A stretch of 40,897 bases of DNA from Clostridiales bacterium. Lineage in GTDB: Bacteria; Bacillota; Clostridia; Lachnospirales; Lachnospiraceae. The DNA is taken from positions 1-40,897 of the forward strand of contig DUNZ01000113.1 in assembly GCA_012839085.1 (NCBI GenBank), read 5' to 3'. Shown here piece by piece: positions 21,400 through 30,019 of the stretch; the first letter of the stretch is position 1; every line of letters starts with the position of its first letter. Made by a program: the position numbers and the translations under genes. Below the pieces are notes generated by a model. It made no database searches. It had not been told where the DNA came from and worked only from the letters and a program-made list of their open reading frames with translations.

Positions 21400-22227
21400 A
21401 TGAAAACACTTTTTATCTCCGATTTGGATGGAACCTTACTTCAACCGGATGCAAAACTATCTCAGTATACAATAAACACGATTAATCAGCTAATCGACAA
21501 GGGAATGTTGTTTACCGTTGCTACGGCCCGGTCGGAGGCTTCCATTAAACATATATTAAAAGACTTGAAAATTACCGTTCCTCTTATTTTAATGAACGGA
21601 GTCTGTACCTATGACTTTGTTAAGCAAAAATATATTAAAATTGAAACTCTTCCAGAAGAAAGCCTTCGAATATTATTGGATATGATTAAAAAATTTAATT
21701 TACAGGGTTTTATCTACACCATTAAGGATGGAGTTTTGGCAACATATTATCAGAAATTGAACTCACAACCCTTAAAATCCTTTTATGAGGAACGAGTAAA
21801 TTTATACAAGAAAGCCTTTTATCAAGTAGAAGATTTCGAGCTTTTAAAGAAGGAACCCATCATTTACTTTACCCTAATGGATCATAAAGAAAAGCTTCTA
21901 GGGGTATACCAATATTTATCTAAAGTTGCAAACTTAAATTGTACCTTTTACAAGGATAATTATTCTCCAGATTATTGGTATTTAGAGGTTTTTAGTAAAT
22001 ATGCTTCTAAGTTCTACGGTACCCAGTACCTCCGCTCCTATCTAGGGGTTGACTCTGTGGTGGCTTTTGGAGATAATTTAAATGATCTGGCTTTATTTGA
22101 AGCCAGTGATATAAAAATTGCAGTATCCAATGGAGCCCATGAGCTTAAAAAGAAAGCGACTCATATCATTGGTAAAAATACGGAAGATGCCGTAGCCAAT
22201 TGGTTATTAGAGAATGCCAATTTATAA
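21400..22227 (+). CDS. HAD superfamily Cof-type phosphatase
   Basis: FISDLDGTLLQPDAKLS, VVAFGDNLNDLALFEASD. Confidence 0.93.
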   Translation: MKTLFISDLDGTLLQPDAKLSQYTINTINQLIDKGMLFTVATARSEASIKHILKDLKITVPLILMNGVCTYDFVKQKYIKIETLPEESLRILLDMIKKFNLQGFIYTIKDGVLATYYQKLNSQPLKSFYEERVNLYKKAFYQVEDFELLKKEPIIYFTLMDHKEKLLGVYQYLSKVANLNCTFYKDNYSPDYWYLEVFSKYASKFYGTQYLRSYLGVDSVVAFGDNLNDLALFEASDIKIAVSNGAHELKKKATHIIGKNTEDAVANWLLENANL

Positions 22228-22288
22228 GCTGGGCATAATAATGGAAACATATTAAATATCTTTTCCACATTTGGAAGGAGGAAGACAT

Positions 22289-23137
22289 ATGAACAGTATC
22301 AGGGATTCTTATGTATTAATGAATGGGGTCAAAATCCCTTGCGTAGGTTTTGGTACCTGGCAACAGCCAAACAATCAGAAAACCGTAGATATTATAAAGA
22401 CCGCAATCGACTGCGGTTACCGACATATCGATACTGCATACGGCTATGGCAATGAGGAATCAGTAGGTAAAGCTGTCCGTGAATGTGGATTGAAAAGAAG
22501 TGAGATTTTTGTCACCAGTAAGCTTGCCAATCCAGATCATGGTTATGAAAGAACCATGGCTGAGTTTGAAAAAACCATGACAAATTTAGATATTGAATAT
22601 CTAGATTTGTACCTAATTCATTGGCCAAGACCCTTAGCTTTTCGTGACAATTGGAAGGAAGTCAATGAAGGTACTTGGAAAGCTTTTGAAGAATTATATG
22701 AGGCCGGAAAGATTAAAGCCATTGGTGTAAGCAACTTTTTAGAGCACCATATGGATGCTCTTTTGGAAACCGCCAAGGTAGCTCCTATGGTAAATCAATT
22801 GGAATTACACCCTCAATATGTCCAAAGAGAAGCGGTTAACTACTGCAAAGACCATAGAATGATTGTAGAGGCCTGGAGTCCCTTAATTAAAGGTAGAATG
22901 GAACACCCGACACTCCTTCGGATTGCAAAAAAATACGGAAAGTCAGTTGCTCAAATTTTACTTAGATGGAGTCTTCAACATGGATTTCTTCCACTACCAA
23001 AGGCTTCTTCTAGAGAACGTATGCTGGAAAATGCAGATATCTTTGATTTCGAGATATCGCAAGAGGATATTGAGGCTATGAAGGAATTAGAGGCTCTTGG
23101 ACGAACCGGAGCTCACCCCGATACTGCAGATTTCTAA
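22289..23137 (+). CDS. Aldo/keto reductase
   Basis: GFGTWQQ, DCGYRHIDTAYGYGNEESVGKAV, LYLIHWPRP, GVSNFLEHHMDALL; GGAGG ribosome-binding site before ATG 22289. Confidence 0.95.
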   Translation: MNSIRDSYVLMNGVKIPCVGFGTWQQPNNQKTVDIIKTAIDCGYRHIDTAYGYGNEESVGKAVRECGLKRSEIFVTSKLANPDHGYERTMAEFEKTMTNLDIEYLDLYLIHWPRPLAFRDNWKEVNEGTWKAFEELYEAGKIKAIGVSNFLEHHMDALLETAKVAPMVNQLELHPQYVQREAVNYCKDHRMIVEAWSPLIKGRMEHPTLLRIAKKYGKSVAQILLRWSLQHGFLPLPKASSRERMLENADIFDFEISQEDIEAMKELEALGRTGAHPDTADF

Positions 23138-23169
23138 TGTCGAAATGATACTTAACAGAAGTGATATTT

Positions 23170-23245
23170 CTATAAACGATTTTTCTATAAAATGATTTTG
23201 CTATTACGATCTTTGCTATAACAATCTTTGCTAAAACAATCTTTG
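23170..23245. repeat. Five tandem copies of a ~15-bp unit (consensus about ctataacaatctttg)
   Basis: ctataaacgattttt / ctataaaatgattttg / ctattacgatctttg / ctataacaatctttg / ctaaaacaatctttg. Confidence 0.85.
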
Positions 23246-23252
23246 CTATCCC

Positions 23253-23279
23253 AAAAAGCGCTCCTACAGAGCGCTTTTT
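23253..23279. terminator. Bidirectional terminator between aldo/keto reductase and asnA
   Basis: aaaaagcgctc ctaca gagcgcttttt. Confidence 0.85.
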
Positions 23280-23323
23280 ATATTTACTAGACATCTAGAG
23301 ATGTTTTCAAATGATATAAAATT

Positions 23324-24346
23324 TTATAAAAGTGGCAATCCTCTCTTTTCTGCTTCTTCTAACACATCATCCGGCCATACGGAGCATTGCACTTCACCGA
23401 TATGAGCTTTTCGCAGATAGAACATACAAATTCTAGATTGACCAATTCCACCTCCTACGGTATAAGGAAGTTCTTTATTTAAAACTGCTTTCTGGAAAGG
23501 TAGGTTGGCACGATCCATGCAATTACTTATTTGCAATTGCTCCATAAGGGAGTCTTCATCAACCCGGATACCCATAGAAGATAATTCCAATGAAATATCC
23601 AACAATGGATAATATACGATAATATCACCATTCAGATTCCAATCATCATAGTCTGGCGCTCTTCCATCATGTGGTTCCCCTGACTTTAAGACTCCACCAA
23701 TTTGCATGATAAATACAGCTCCATGCTCCTTTGCAATCTCATGCTCCCTCTCTTTTGATGATAGGTTTGGATATTTGTCTTCTAGTTCTTGCGAGGATAT
23801 AAATGTAATTTCTTCCGGAAGAATTTCCCCTACATAATCATATATCCCTGAAATATACTTTTCCGTATTCTTAATGGCACGATAAACCTTGCGAACAATG
23901 GATTTTAATGTTTCCTCATTACGTTCGGATTTATCGATAATTTTTTCCCAGTCCCATTGATCCACAAAAAGAGAATGGATATTATCTGTATCTTCATCCC
24001 TACGAATTGCATTCATGTCCGTATAGAGCCCTTCACCATGAGAAAAACCATAGCGTTTTAAAGCTTGTCTTTTCCATTTTGCTAGGGAATGTACAATTTC
24101 AACTACAGCTTCATTTTGTTCTCTAATACCAAAGCTTACTGGTCGCTCCACCCCATTTAGATTATCATTAAGCCCCGTTTCAGGTTTTACAAATAAGGGG
24201 GCAGAAACTCTGACTAAATTTAATTGTTTCGCTAATTCCCTTTCAAAATAATCTTTTACATATTTAATTCCAATCTCTGTTTCTTTAATGTCAATTGCTG
24301 GCTGATAGCCCTCAGGGATAACTAAGTTCATTATCCAACCTCCCAT
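23324..24346 (-). CDS. asnA: Aspartate-ammonia ligase (asparagine synthetase A); start may be 24331
   Basis: VRVSAPLFVKPETGLNDNLNGVERPVSF, LFVDQWDWEK, GGGIGQSRICMFYLRKAHIGEVQ. Confidence 0.96.
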   Translation of the reverse strand: MGGWIMNLVIPEGYQPAIDIKETEIGIKYVKDYFERELAKQLNLVRVSAPLFVKPETGLNDNLNGVERPVSFGIREQNEAVVEIVHSLAKWKRQALKRYGFSHGEGLYTDMNAIRRDEDTDNIHSLFVDQWDWEKIIDKSERNEETLKSIVRKVYRAIKNTEKYISGIYDYVGEILPEEITFISSQELEDKYPNLSSKEREHEIAKEHGAVFIMQIGGVLKSGEPHDGRAPDYDDWNLNGDIIVYYPLLDISLELSSMGIRVDEDSLMEQLQISNCMDRANLPFQKAVLNKELPYTVGGGIGQSRICMFYLRKAHIGEVQCSVWPDDVLEEAEKRGLPLL

Positions 24347-24616
24347 TCATATCGTATCTTCAAGTTTTTATAATGTCATGAGCAAAATGCCTTCATGATA
24401 CTGTTACTCAATCGGAAACTTCAAGCAAGCCCCGGTTTTTCATTCCCTTTTCATCAAATCTAAATAAATACTTAGCATTTACTACTTTCTTTAATTAAAT
24501 AGGATTTTCTCTGAATGAAATGTATGTAGCACATTTTACATTCATATTAATTTTTTGTCAACAATGTACTTTATTTCAAATACACTAATCTCCTATACTC
24601 TTGTTAAAGGAATGTT

Positions 24617-24661
24617 TCCAAATACACTATATCCAAATATACTATTTCCAAATATACTAAT
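24617..24661. repeat. Three tandem copies of a 15-bp unit (tccaaatatactatt)
   Basis: tccaaatacactata / tccaaatatactatt / tccaaatatactaat. Confidence 0.75.
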
Positions 24662-24699
24662 ATACTAGGTTCTTATTCCAATCGCTGATAATTAATTAA

Positions 24700-25020
24700 T
24701 TAATTATTTTGATTTCTTTTTAATTCGTAAATATCATTATAAACCATCATCATAATCTGGAAGACTTCCTCACTGATTAGTCCTCTTTGGAAGGAATACT
24801 CAACCAAAAAGCAAGTGTATGCAACAAATTTAAAATGTCGGAATATCAATTCATAATTTTCTGCTTCATAATATTTCTTAATTATATTCCAACTATAATC
24901 CGTAAGCTCTTTAACCTCTTGATCGGATTGATTGTTTAAAAGTTCTCTCATTTCATCAATTTTGGTTTCTACAAACAAACCCTTTAAATCCGCATCCAAT
25001 TGAGCTAATTCTTCATTCAT
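24700..25020 (-). CDS. Small hypothetical helical protein (106 aa)
   Basis: Complete ORF with plausible composition preceded by aggagg (cctcct on the plus strand); no family recognised. Confidence 0.65.
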   Translation of the reverse strand: MNEELAQLDADLKGLFVETKIDEMRELLNNQSDQEVKELTDYSWNIIKKYYEAENYELIFRHFKFVAYTCFLVEYSFQRGLISEEVFQIMMMVYNDIYELKRNQNN

Positions 25021-25211
25021 TGATTTTTCCTCCTGTTTTAACCTTATCTTTTATTCTTTGTATAACAAATTACAATATGCATTGTTTCACATTTTACCAT
25101 AGGTAGCAAAGAAGGCACAAGGAAAAGAAAAAGAAATCCACAGAAGCCTTTGGTAACAACTAGTTAATACACGAATATGATATTATAGTATGATGGAAAG
25201 GAAGTGTTTCT

Positions 25212-25787
25212 TTGGCTATCAGGATTTTTATAGATCAAGGTCACAATCCTGTTGGCTACCCGAATGCTGGGGCTGTAGGAAACGGTGTGTTTGAATCGGA
25301 TGTTAATTTTCAGGTAGGTATCTACCTTGGAAATTTATTAGATAATGATCCAAGATTTGAAGTGCGTTTGTCTAGACCTACTGCTACCACGGTATTGGGT
25401 ACCAATAATGCAACAAGCCTGGCAACTAGGGTACAAATGGCAAATTCATGGCCTGCCAATTATTTTATCAGTCTCCACTGTAATTCAAATCCGAACCCTG
25501 CAATCAACGGAACGGAAATTTATTTATACCAGTATGGTACTCAAGCGAACTGGATGGCACAGCATATCATGACTTCCATTGTTCAACGAGTAGGGATGAA
25601 AAATAATGGGATTAGGCTGAATCCAACCTTATATGTACTTAGAAGGACTACCATGCCTTCTTTATTAATAGAATTGGGCTATTTATCCAATCCTTCCGAT
25701 GCACAAAAACTAAGAGATAATCAATATCAATTTGCCTATGCCATCTATATTGGTATTTTAAATTATTTTGGATTTGCACCTGTTTGA
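25212..25787 (+). CDS. N-acetylmuramoyl-L-alanine amidase (Amidase_3), no signal peptide, TTG start
   Basis: IFIDQGHNPVGYPNAGAVGNGVFESDVN, YFISLHCNSNPNPAINGTEIYLY, MPSLLIELGYLSNPSDAQKL. Confidence 0.92.
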   Translation: MAIRIFIDQGHNPVGYPNAGAVGNGVFESDVNFQVGIYLGNLLDNDPRFEVRLSRPTATTVLGTNNATSLATRVQMANSWPANYFISLHCNSNPNPAINGTEIYLYQYGTQANWMAQHIMTSIVQRVGMKNNGIRLNPTLYVLRRTTMPSLLIELGYLSNPSDAQKLRDNQYQFAYAIYIGILNYFGFAPV

Positions 25788-25862
25788 TTCCTTGATATGG
25801 GTGAAGCTCTAGCAGATAATAAGCTGTTATTGGAAGCAGAGTTCAATCTTTACATGATGATA

Positions 25863-25910
25863 AATAGGGATATGCGTTCCACTAGCTTTGGTGGAACATA
25901 TATCCCTATT
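25863..25910. terminator. Bidirectional terminator between amidase and rlmH
   Basis: aatagggatatgcgttccac / gtggaacatatatccctatt long stem. Confidence 0.8.
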
Positions 25911-25914
25911 TTAC

Positions 25915-26394
25915 TCATTTATGGTAAGGTTGATTATGATTAATCCGATAGGATCGGTAGATCTGCTCCAATAGAATGACCCTCATTAGTTGGTGAGGAA
26001 AGGTCATTTTGGAAAAACTTAATTGATAGTCCGCCCTACTTAAAACCCCTTGTGATAATCCTAGAGAACCACCTATTATAAATGTGATATGACTATTTCC
26101 CTTTATAGCAAGCTCTGATATCTTTGATGCTAACTCCTCTGAGGACAGCATAGCACCTTCAATCGCAAGAGCAATACAATAGCTATCCGGTTTTAAAGCT
26201 TTTAAAATCCGTTCCCCTTCTTTGTTCTTGATGATTTCTTCTAAAGATGTGCTAGCATTGTCCGGAGTCTTCTCATCTGGTAATTCTATGATTTCCATAT
26301 TGCAATATCTACTGAGTCGCTTGGAATATTCTCCAACTGCTTGAACCAGATATTTTTCTTTTAATTTACCCACACAGATTATTGTTATTTTCAT
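25915..26394 (-). CDS. rlmH: 23S rRNA (pseudouridine1915-N3)-methyltransferase
   Basis: MKITIICVGKLKEKYLVQAVGEYSKRLSRYC, FIIGGSLGLS, MTFPHQLMRVILLEQIYRSYRINHNQPYHK. Confidence 0.97.
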   Translation of the reverse strand: MKITIICVGKLKEKYLVQAVGEYSKRLSRYCNMEIIELPDEKTPDNASTSLEEIIKNKEGERILKALKPDSYCIALAIEGAMLSSEELASKISELAIKGNSHITFIIGGSLGLSQGVLSRADYQLSFSKMTFPHQLMRVILLEQIYRSYRINHNQPYHK

Positions 26395-26950
26395 TTATTT
26401 TTTCTTCCTCTATGGCTTCATTGACATACTGATACAGAACGCCATTTTTTACGATTTTCAGCTTTTCTCCTTTAAACCCTCTTTTTCTTAGTTCTTTTTG
26501 AAAATTGTAAATCATAAAACCATGGCAGACAATTAGAATGTTTTCCTTGGACCAATCAATTCGGTCTAGAAAAGCATTAATCCTTCTTCTGGTACCTTCT
26601 ATGGTCTCTGGTTGGCTTTTTGATTTAAAATACCAGGCTAGCCTACCACAGATATGCCATACCTCAAAGGGTAATTTTAAACGTTCCGTATGTATAAAGG
26701 GGGCATTATCCACTTCCCTTAGTAGTTTATCTATTTTTAAATTACCACTATAAACTTCTTTTGCTGTTGTAATCGCCCTGGGTAAATCACTTACATAACA
26801 GATATCCCATTGGATTCCGTACATTTCAACCTTCTTTTTTATTACTTTTGCTTTTTCATATTTTCTAGACCACTGGCGAAACTCGCCGGAAGTCATCATT
26901 TTCTTATGGGGACAATTTACTTTAAAGTGCCTTAGTAATCCAATTCTCAT
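26366..26950 (-). CDS. Histidine phosphatase family protein (start adjusted to MRIGLLRHFKV)
   Basis: MRIGLLRHFKVNCP RHG-like motif, YVSDLPRAITTA, ILIVCHGFMI. Confidence 0.85.
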   Translation of the reverse strand: MRIGLLRHFKVNCPHKKMMTSGEFRQWSRKYEKAKVIKKKVEMYGIQWDICYVSDLPRAITTAKEVYSGNLKIDKLLREVDNAPFIHTERLKLPFEVWHICGRLAWYFKSKSQPETIEGTRRRINAFLDRIDWSKENILIVCHGFMIYNFQKELRKRGFKGEKLKIVKNGVLYQYVNEAIEEEKINENNNNLCG

Positions 26951-27143
26951 AACCTTATTCCAATCTAATCCTGTGTATTTTATAATTAAACAATCCATCG
27001 TTTAACATGATTATCATTTCAGATTTCACTGATAATATACCCATTTATTATAACGACATTTGATGCTATTTATCAAGCTGTTTTTATATATATTGACATG
27101 TTGAATCAAGATGAAAATCTTAGTCTAATTTCATGATAAATTT

Positions 27144-27210
27144 GATTCTTTTTTCTTGATCAACTAGATTCTTTTTTCTTGATCAATTTATTTTTATTTG
27201 TTGATCAATT
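27144..27210. repeat. Phased ~23-bp repeats each containing TTGATCAA
   Basis: TTGATCAA at 27156-27163, 27179-27186 and 27201-27208; first two units gattcttttttcttgatcaa are identical. Confidence 0.8.
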
Positions 27211-27402
27211 AGATTTTGTTTTCAGTGTGTTTATACATTTTTTCATTCTTCCACCAGATTATTGTATTTGTCGAACTTTTGTAAATATTTGTATAGCTTG
27301 TCATATTTTAGTTCACAATTGACACATTTTTGAACTAAATTGTTCACAAAAAGTCTTTAAACTATCCATATTTTAAACATATATTCTGTTTATAATATAA
27401 AT

Positions 27403-27490
27403 CAGAAAGTGATTATTTTCACTCTCCTCCTCCCTACATTATAAATTTAAAAGAGGTATCTTATCTTTTTGTAAGATACCTCTTTTATGT
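27403..27490 (+). ncRNA. Candidate small RNA 1
   Basis: TATAAT (27391-27396), hairpin GAAAGTGA/TCACTCTC, C-rich CTCCTCCTCCCT (27424-27435), perfect 15-bp terminator stem 27449-27486; no ORF. Confidence 0.45.
27449..27486. terminator. Intrinsic terminator hairpin
   Basis: aaaagaggtatctta / taagatacctctttt. Confidence 0.85.
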
Positions 27491-27710
27491 TGCCTATCTA
27501 TGAGTTTACAATGAGTTTTGGGCTATTTCTTAATTGCTTTTATTTATGGATGTTTTTTATTCATTGGGCTTTGACTCAATGAATTGTATATACTTGTTAA
27601 TTTTTTATTCAGTGGGATTGATTGATCTTGCATATTTTTAAATCGAATTTATAAAATAAACTTTATAATTTTATCACAAACTGGACACATTTTCTCACTA
27701 TACTATTTTT

Positions 27711-27831
27711 AGATAGTGATAACTCACTTTCTACTCCCACCCATGATACGCTTAATATATCTGTTAGGTGTAAGCGAAAGGGGCTGTCGCTTTAACGATT
27801 GTAAAATCATGAAGCGGCAGCTTCCTTTTTG
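27711..27831 (+). ncRNA. Candidate small RNA 2, paralogous to candidate 1
   Basis: TATACT (27699-27704), hairpin GATAGTGA/TCACTTTC, C-rich CTACTCCCACCC (27731-27742), terminator 27777-27830; no ORF. Confidence 0.45.
27777..27830 (+). terminator. Intrinsic terminator
   Basis: aaaggggctgtcgctt ... agcggcagcttccttt followed by tt; stem with G-U pairs and a T-run on the plus strand only. Confidence 0.75.
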
Positions 27832-27864
27832 CCTAAAAACAGTCTTTCTTTATTTATGCAAGTT

Positions 27865-28141
27865 TTAAGTTACAAGGTTCTCACTTTCTTTTAATGCGTA
27901 AAGTTTCTTCCTCAATTTCTTCACGTACTTCATTTTCACTGTATTTCCATAAACTATTTTCGTATCATACAGTTGCTCGCATTCAGCCATTAAATCCGCC
28001 ATTAGCTTTTCCAGATATTTCTCCTGGGTCATAAAGACTGTTAGACATTTCAGCTAGGATACGCTTTGAACATGGAGCAAAATGAATGATTCGAAATCTT
28101 GCAAAGGTTGCATGGTCAGGAGCACTGGCGTCAGTTAAATC
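27865..28141 (-). pseudogene. Degenerate transposase fragment (IS1182-like)
   Basis: Minus-strand translation DLTDASAPDHATFARFRIIHFAPCSKRILAEMSNSLYDPGEISGKA resembles the PDHxTFARFR region of IS1182-type transposases; frame is then lost and a 55-aa ORF (27865-28032) overlaps in another frame. Confidence 0.55.
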
Positions 28142-28153
28142 CATTCCCTACCT

Positions 28154-29500
28154 TTATTTTTCGTCTATTTCCGTAGCTTCCTCACTTTTCGTAGGCTCTA
28201 TTTTAGTAATTCGAACCTGTTCAATCATTTTATTTCGAGTTTCCAGTATGTCAAATCGATATTCTTCATAGTCTAAGGTTGCCCTCTCTCCATCCTGAGG
28301 AATTCGATCAAGTAATGCAATCAACAAGCCATTTAAGGTCTCAAAATCATCATGTTCGATTGCAATATCTAGCTCATCCTCTAAATCTTCTAAGCTTATG
28401 GAGCCCTTGACAACCACAGAAGATTCCTCCATGGAAAGTATCATTTTTTCTTCATTGTCATACTCATCTTGAATATTACCTACAATCTCCTCCAAGAAGT
28501 CTTCCATGGCCACAAGCCCGGCAGTTTGTCCATACTCATCGATTACAATTGCCATATGAATGTTTTTCTCTTGCATATCATGAAAGAGGATATTTATATT
28601 TTGCGTATCTGGAACAAAGTATGGCTCTCTAGCAATATCCTTTAATTGCTTATCCTTCGAGTCATCTGATATGTAGGCATTAATTACATCCTTAAGATGT
28701 AATATTCCAATAATATTATCTCGATTCTCTTCATATAGAGGATATCTTGAATAATTTTCGGATAACATAAAGCGTAATGCTTCTTCTATCTTCATTTCGG
28801 AATTTATTGCTATGATTTTCTTTTTCGGGGTCATAATATCCTGAGCTTCTTTTTCATCCAACTCAATGATATTTGAAATCATCTCGGCCTCGCCCGCATC
28901 AAATACTCCTCGCTCTTGACCTTCGTTCACCATATAGATTATTTCATCTTCAGTTACTTTTTCCTCTAAGTCTGAGGGTTTAATTCGAAATAGTAGAAGA
29001 AACATATACATTAATTTTTCTATAACCCAAGTAAATGGTTTTAAGATAGACCCTAAAAGGAGAACCAGACCAACCACACCATAGGATACTCGCTGGGCAT
29101 CCTTGATTGCCAGTTTCGATGGAATCACTGTACCAAATAAAGTACATACCAGCACCAGTAATATTGTAAATACAATCAAATACAAGGGGCGCACAATATT
29201 GATATTAAAACCACTATTTTTCACAATCGCTTCAATAGGATCAAGATAATAAGTAAAAAAGATTAAGCCGATTACTACCTGAATACCATTGATTAGTAGT
29301 TCCAGTCCCGTCATATAAGCCCCAGAACTCTCTAATATTTTGAGTAGGGTTATTGACCTTTTGTCGCCTGATTCAGCTTTTTTTCTAATCACATTTTCGT
29401 TTACATTACTTAAAGCAGCCTTTGCAGTTGAAATTATTGCATTAAATAATATCAGGGTCAAAATAATTACCACACCCGATATGGGATTGCCATCTTCCAT
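28154..29500 (-). CDS. Hemolysin/CorC-like membrane protein (CNNM, CBS pair, CorC_HlyC)
   Basis: IMTPKKKIIAINSEMKIEEAL, YPLYEENRDNIIGILHLKDVI, AIVIDEYGQTAGLVAMEDFLEEIVGNIQDEYD. Confidence 0.94.
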   Translation of the reverse strand: MEDGNPISGVVIILTLILFNAIISTAKAALSNVNENVIRKKAESGDKRSITLLKILESSGAYMTGLELLINGIQVVIGLIFFTYYLDPIEAIVKNSGFNINIVRPLYLIVFTILLVLVCTLFGTVIPSKLAIKDAQRVSYGVVGLVLLLGSILKPFTWVIEKLMYMFLLLFRIKPSDLEEKVTEDEIIYMVNEGQERGVFDAGEAEMISNIIELDEKEAQDIMTPKKKIIAINSEMKIEEALRFMLSENYSRYPLYEENRDNIIGILHLKDVINAYISDDSKDKQLKDIAREPYFVPDTQNINILFHDMQEKNIHMAIVIDEYGQTAGLVAMEDFLEEIVGNIQDEYDNEEKMILSMEESSVVVKGSISLEDLEDELDIAIEHDDFETLNGLLIALLDRIPQDGERATLDYEEYRFDILETRNKMIEQVRITKIEPTKSEEATEIDEK

Positions 29501-29531
29501 TGTAAATAACTTCTCCTTCTTTTTTCTGTTT

Positions 29532-29897
29532 TTACCTAAAATATGTATCTAAAGAAAAACTAATGATAAGGGCTTTATCAACTTTCTTTAATACATCTCG
29601 ATCTAAATGACATACTTTTTCCTTTAATCTAGATTTGTCTATGGTTCGCACTTGTTCTAACAAGATGACAGAATCTTTGACAATACCATACTTATCAGCA
29701 TCCAGCTCCACATGGGTAGGAAGCTTGGCCTTATTCATTTTTGATGTAATGGCCGCACAGATCACCGTTGGACTATGCTTATTACCTGTATCATTCTGTA
29801 TGATTAGCACGGGTCTAACGCCACCTTGTTCAGACCCAACTACCGGTCTTAAATCTGCATAAAAGATATCGCCTCTTTTAATAACCACTTTACTCAC
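29532..29897 (-). CDS. MazF/PemK-family endoribonuclease toxin (NdoA/EndoA-like)
   Basis: [33 protein letters not shown]; located after alr as in the Bacillus ndoA neighbourhood. Confidence 0.94.
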   Translation of the reverse strand: MSKVVIKRGDIFYADLRPVVGSEQGGVRPVLIIQNDTGNKHSPTVICAAITSKMNKAKLPTHVELDADKYGIVKDSVILLEQVRTIDKSRLKEKVCHLDRDVLKKVDKALIISFSLDTYFR

Positions 29898-30019
29898 ACT
29901 CCAATTTTATGACAATAGTATGTTCGAGACGCATGCATCCTATTGTATGGCTTTAACCTTATTATTGCCATTTTCTTCGTGTGTATTCCATAAAGTGTTA
30001 CGCTTTTATTGGATTCAAG

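Noticed and set aside
23076-23294. Minus-strand 72-aa ORF with AKIVIAKIVIAK repeats
   Set aside because: Product of reading the 15-bp tandem repeat and the terminator; a noncoding repeat explains it better.
24347-24699. Possible T-box upstream of asnA
   Set aside because: No T-box (GGGTGGTACCGCG-like) sequence or specifier architecture could be identified.
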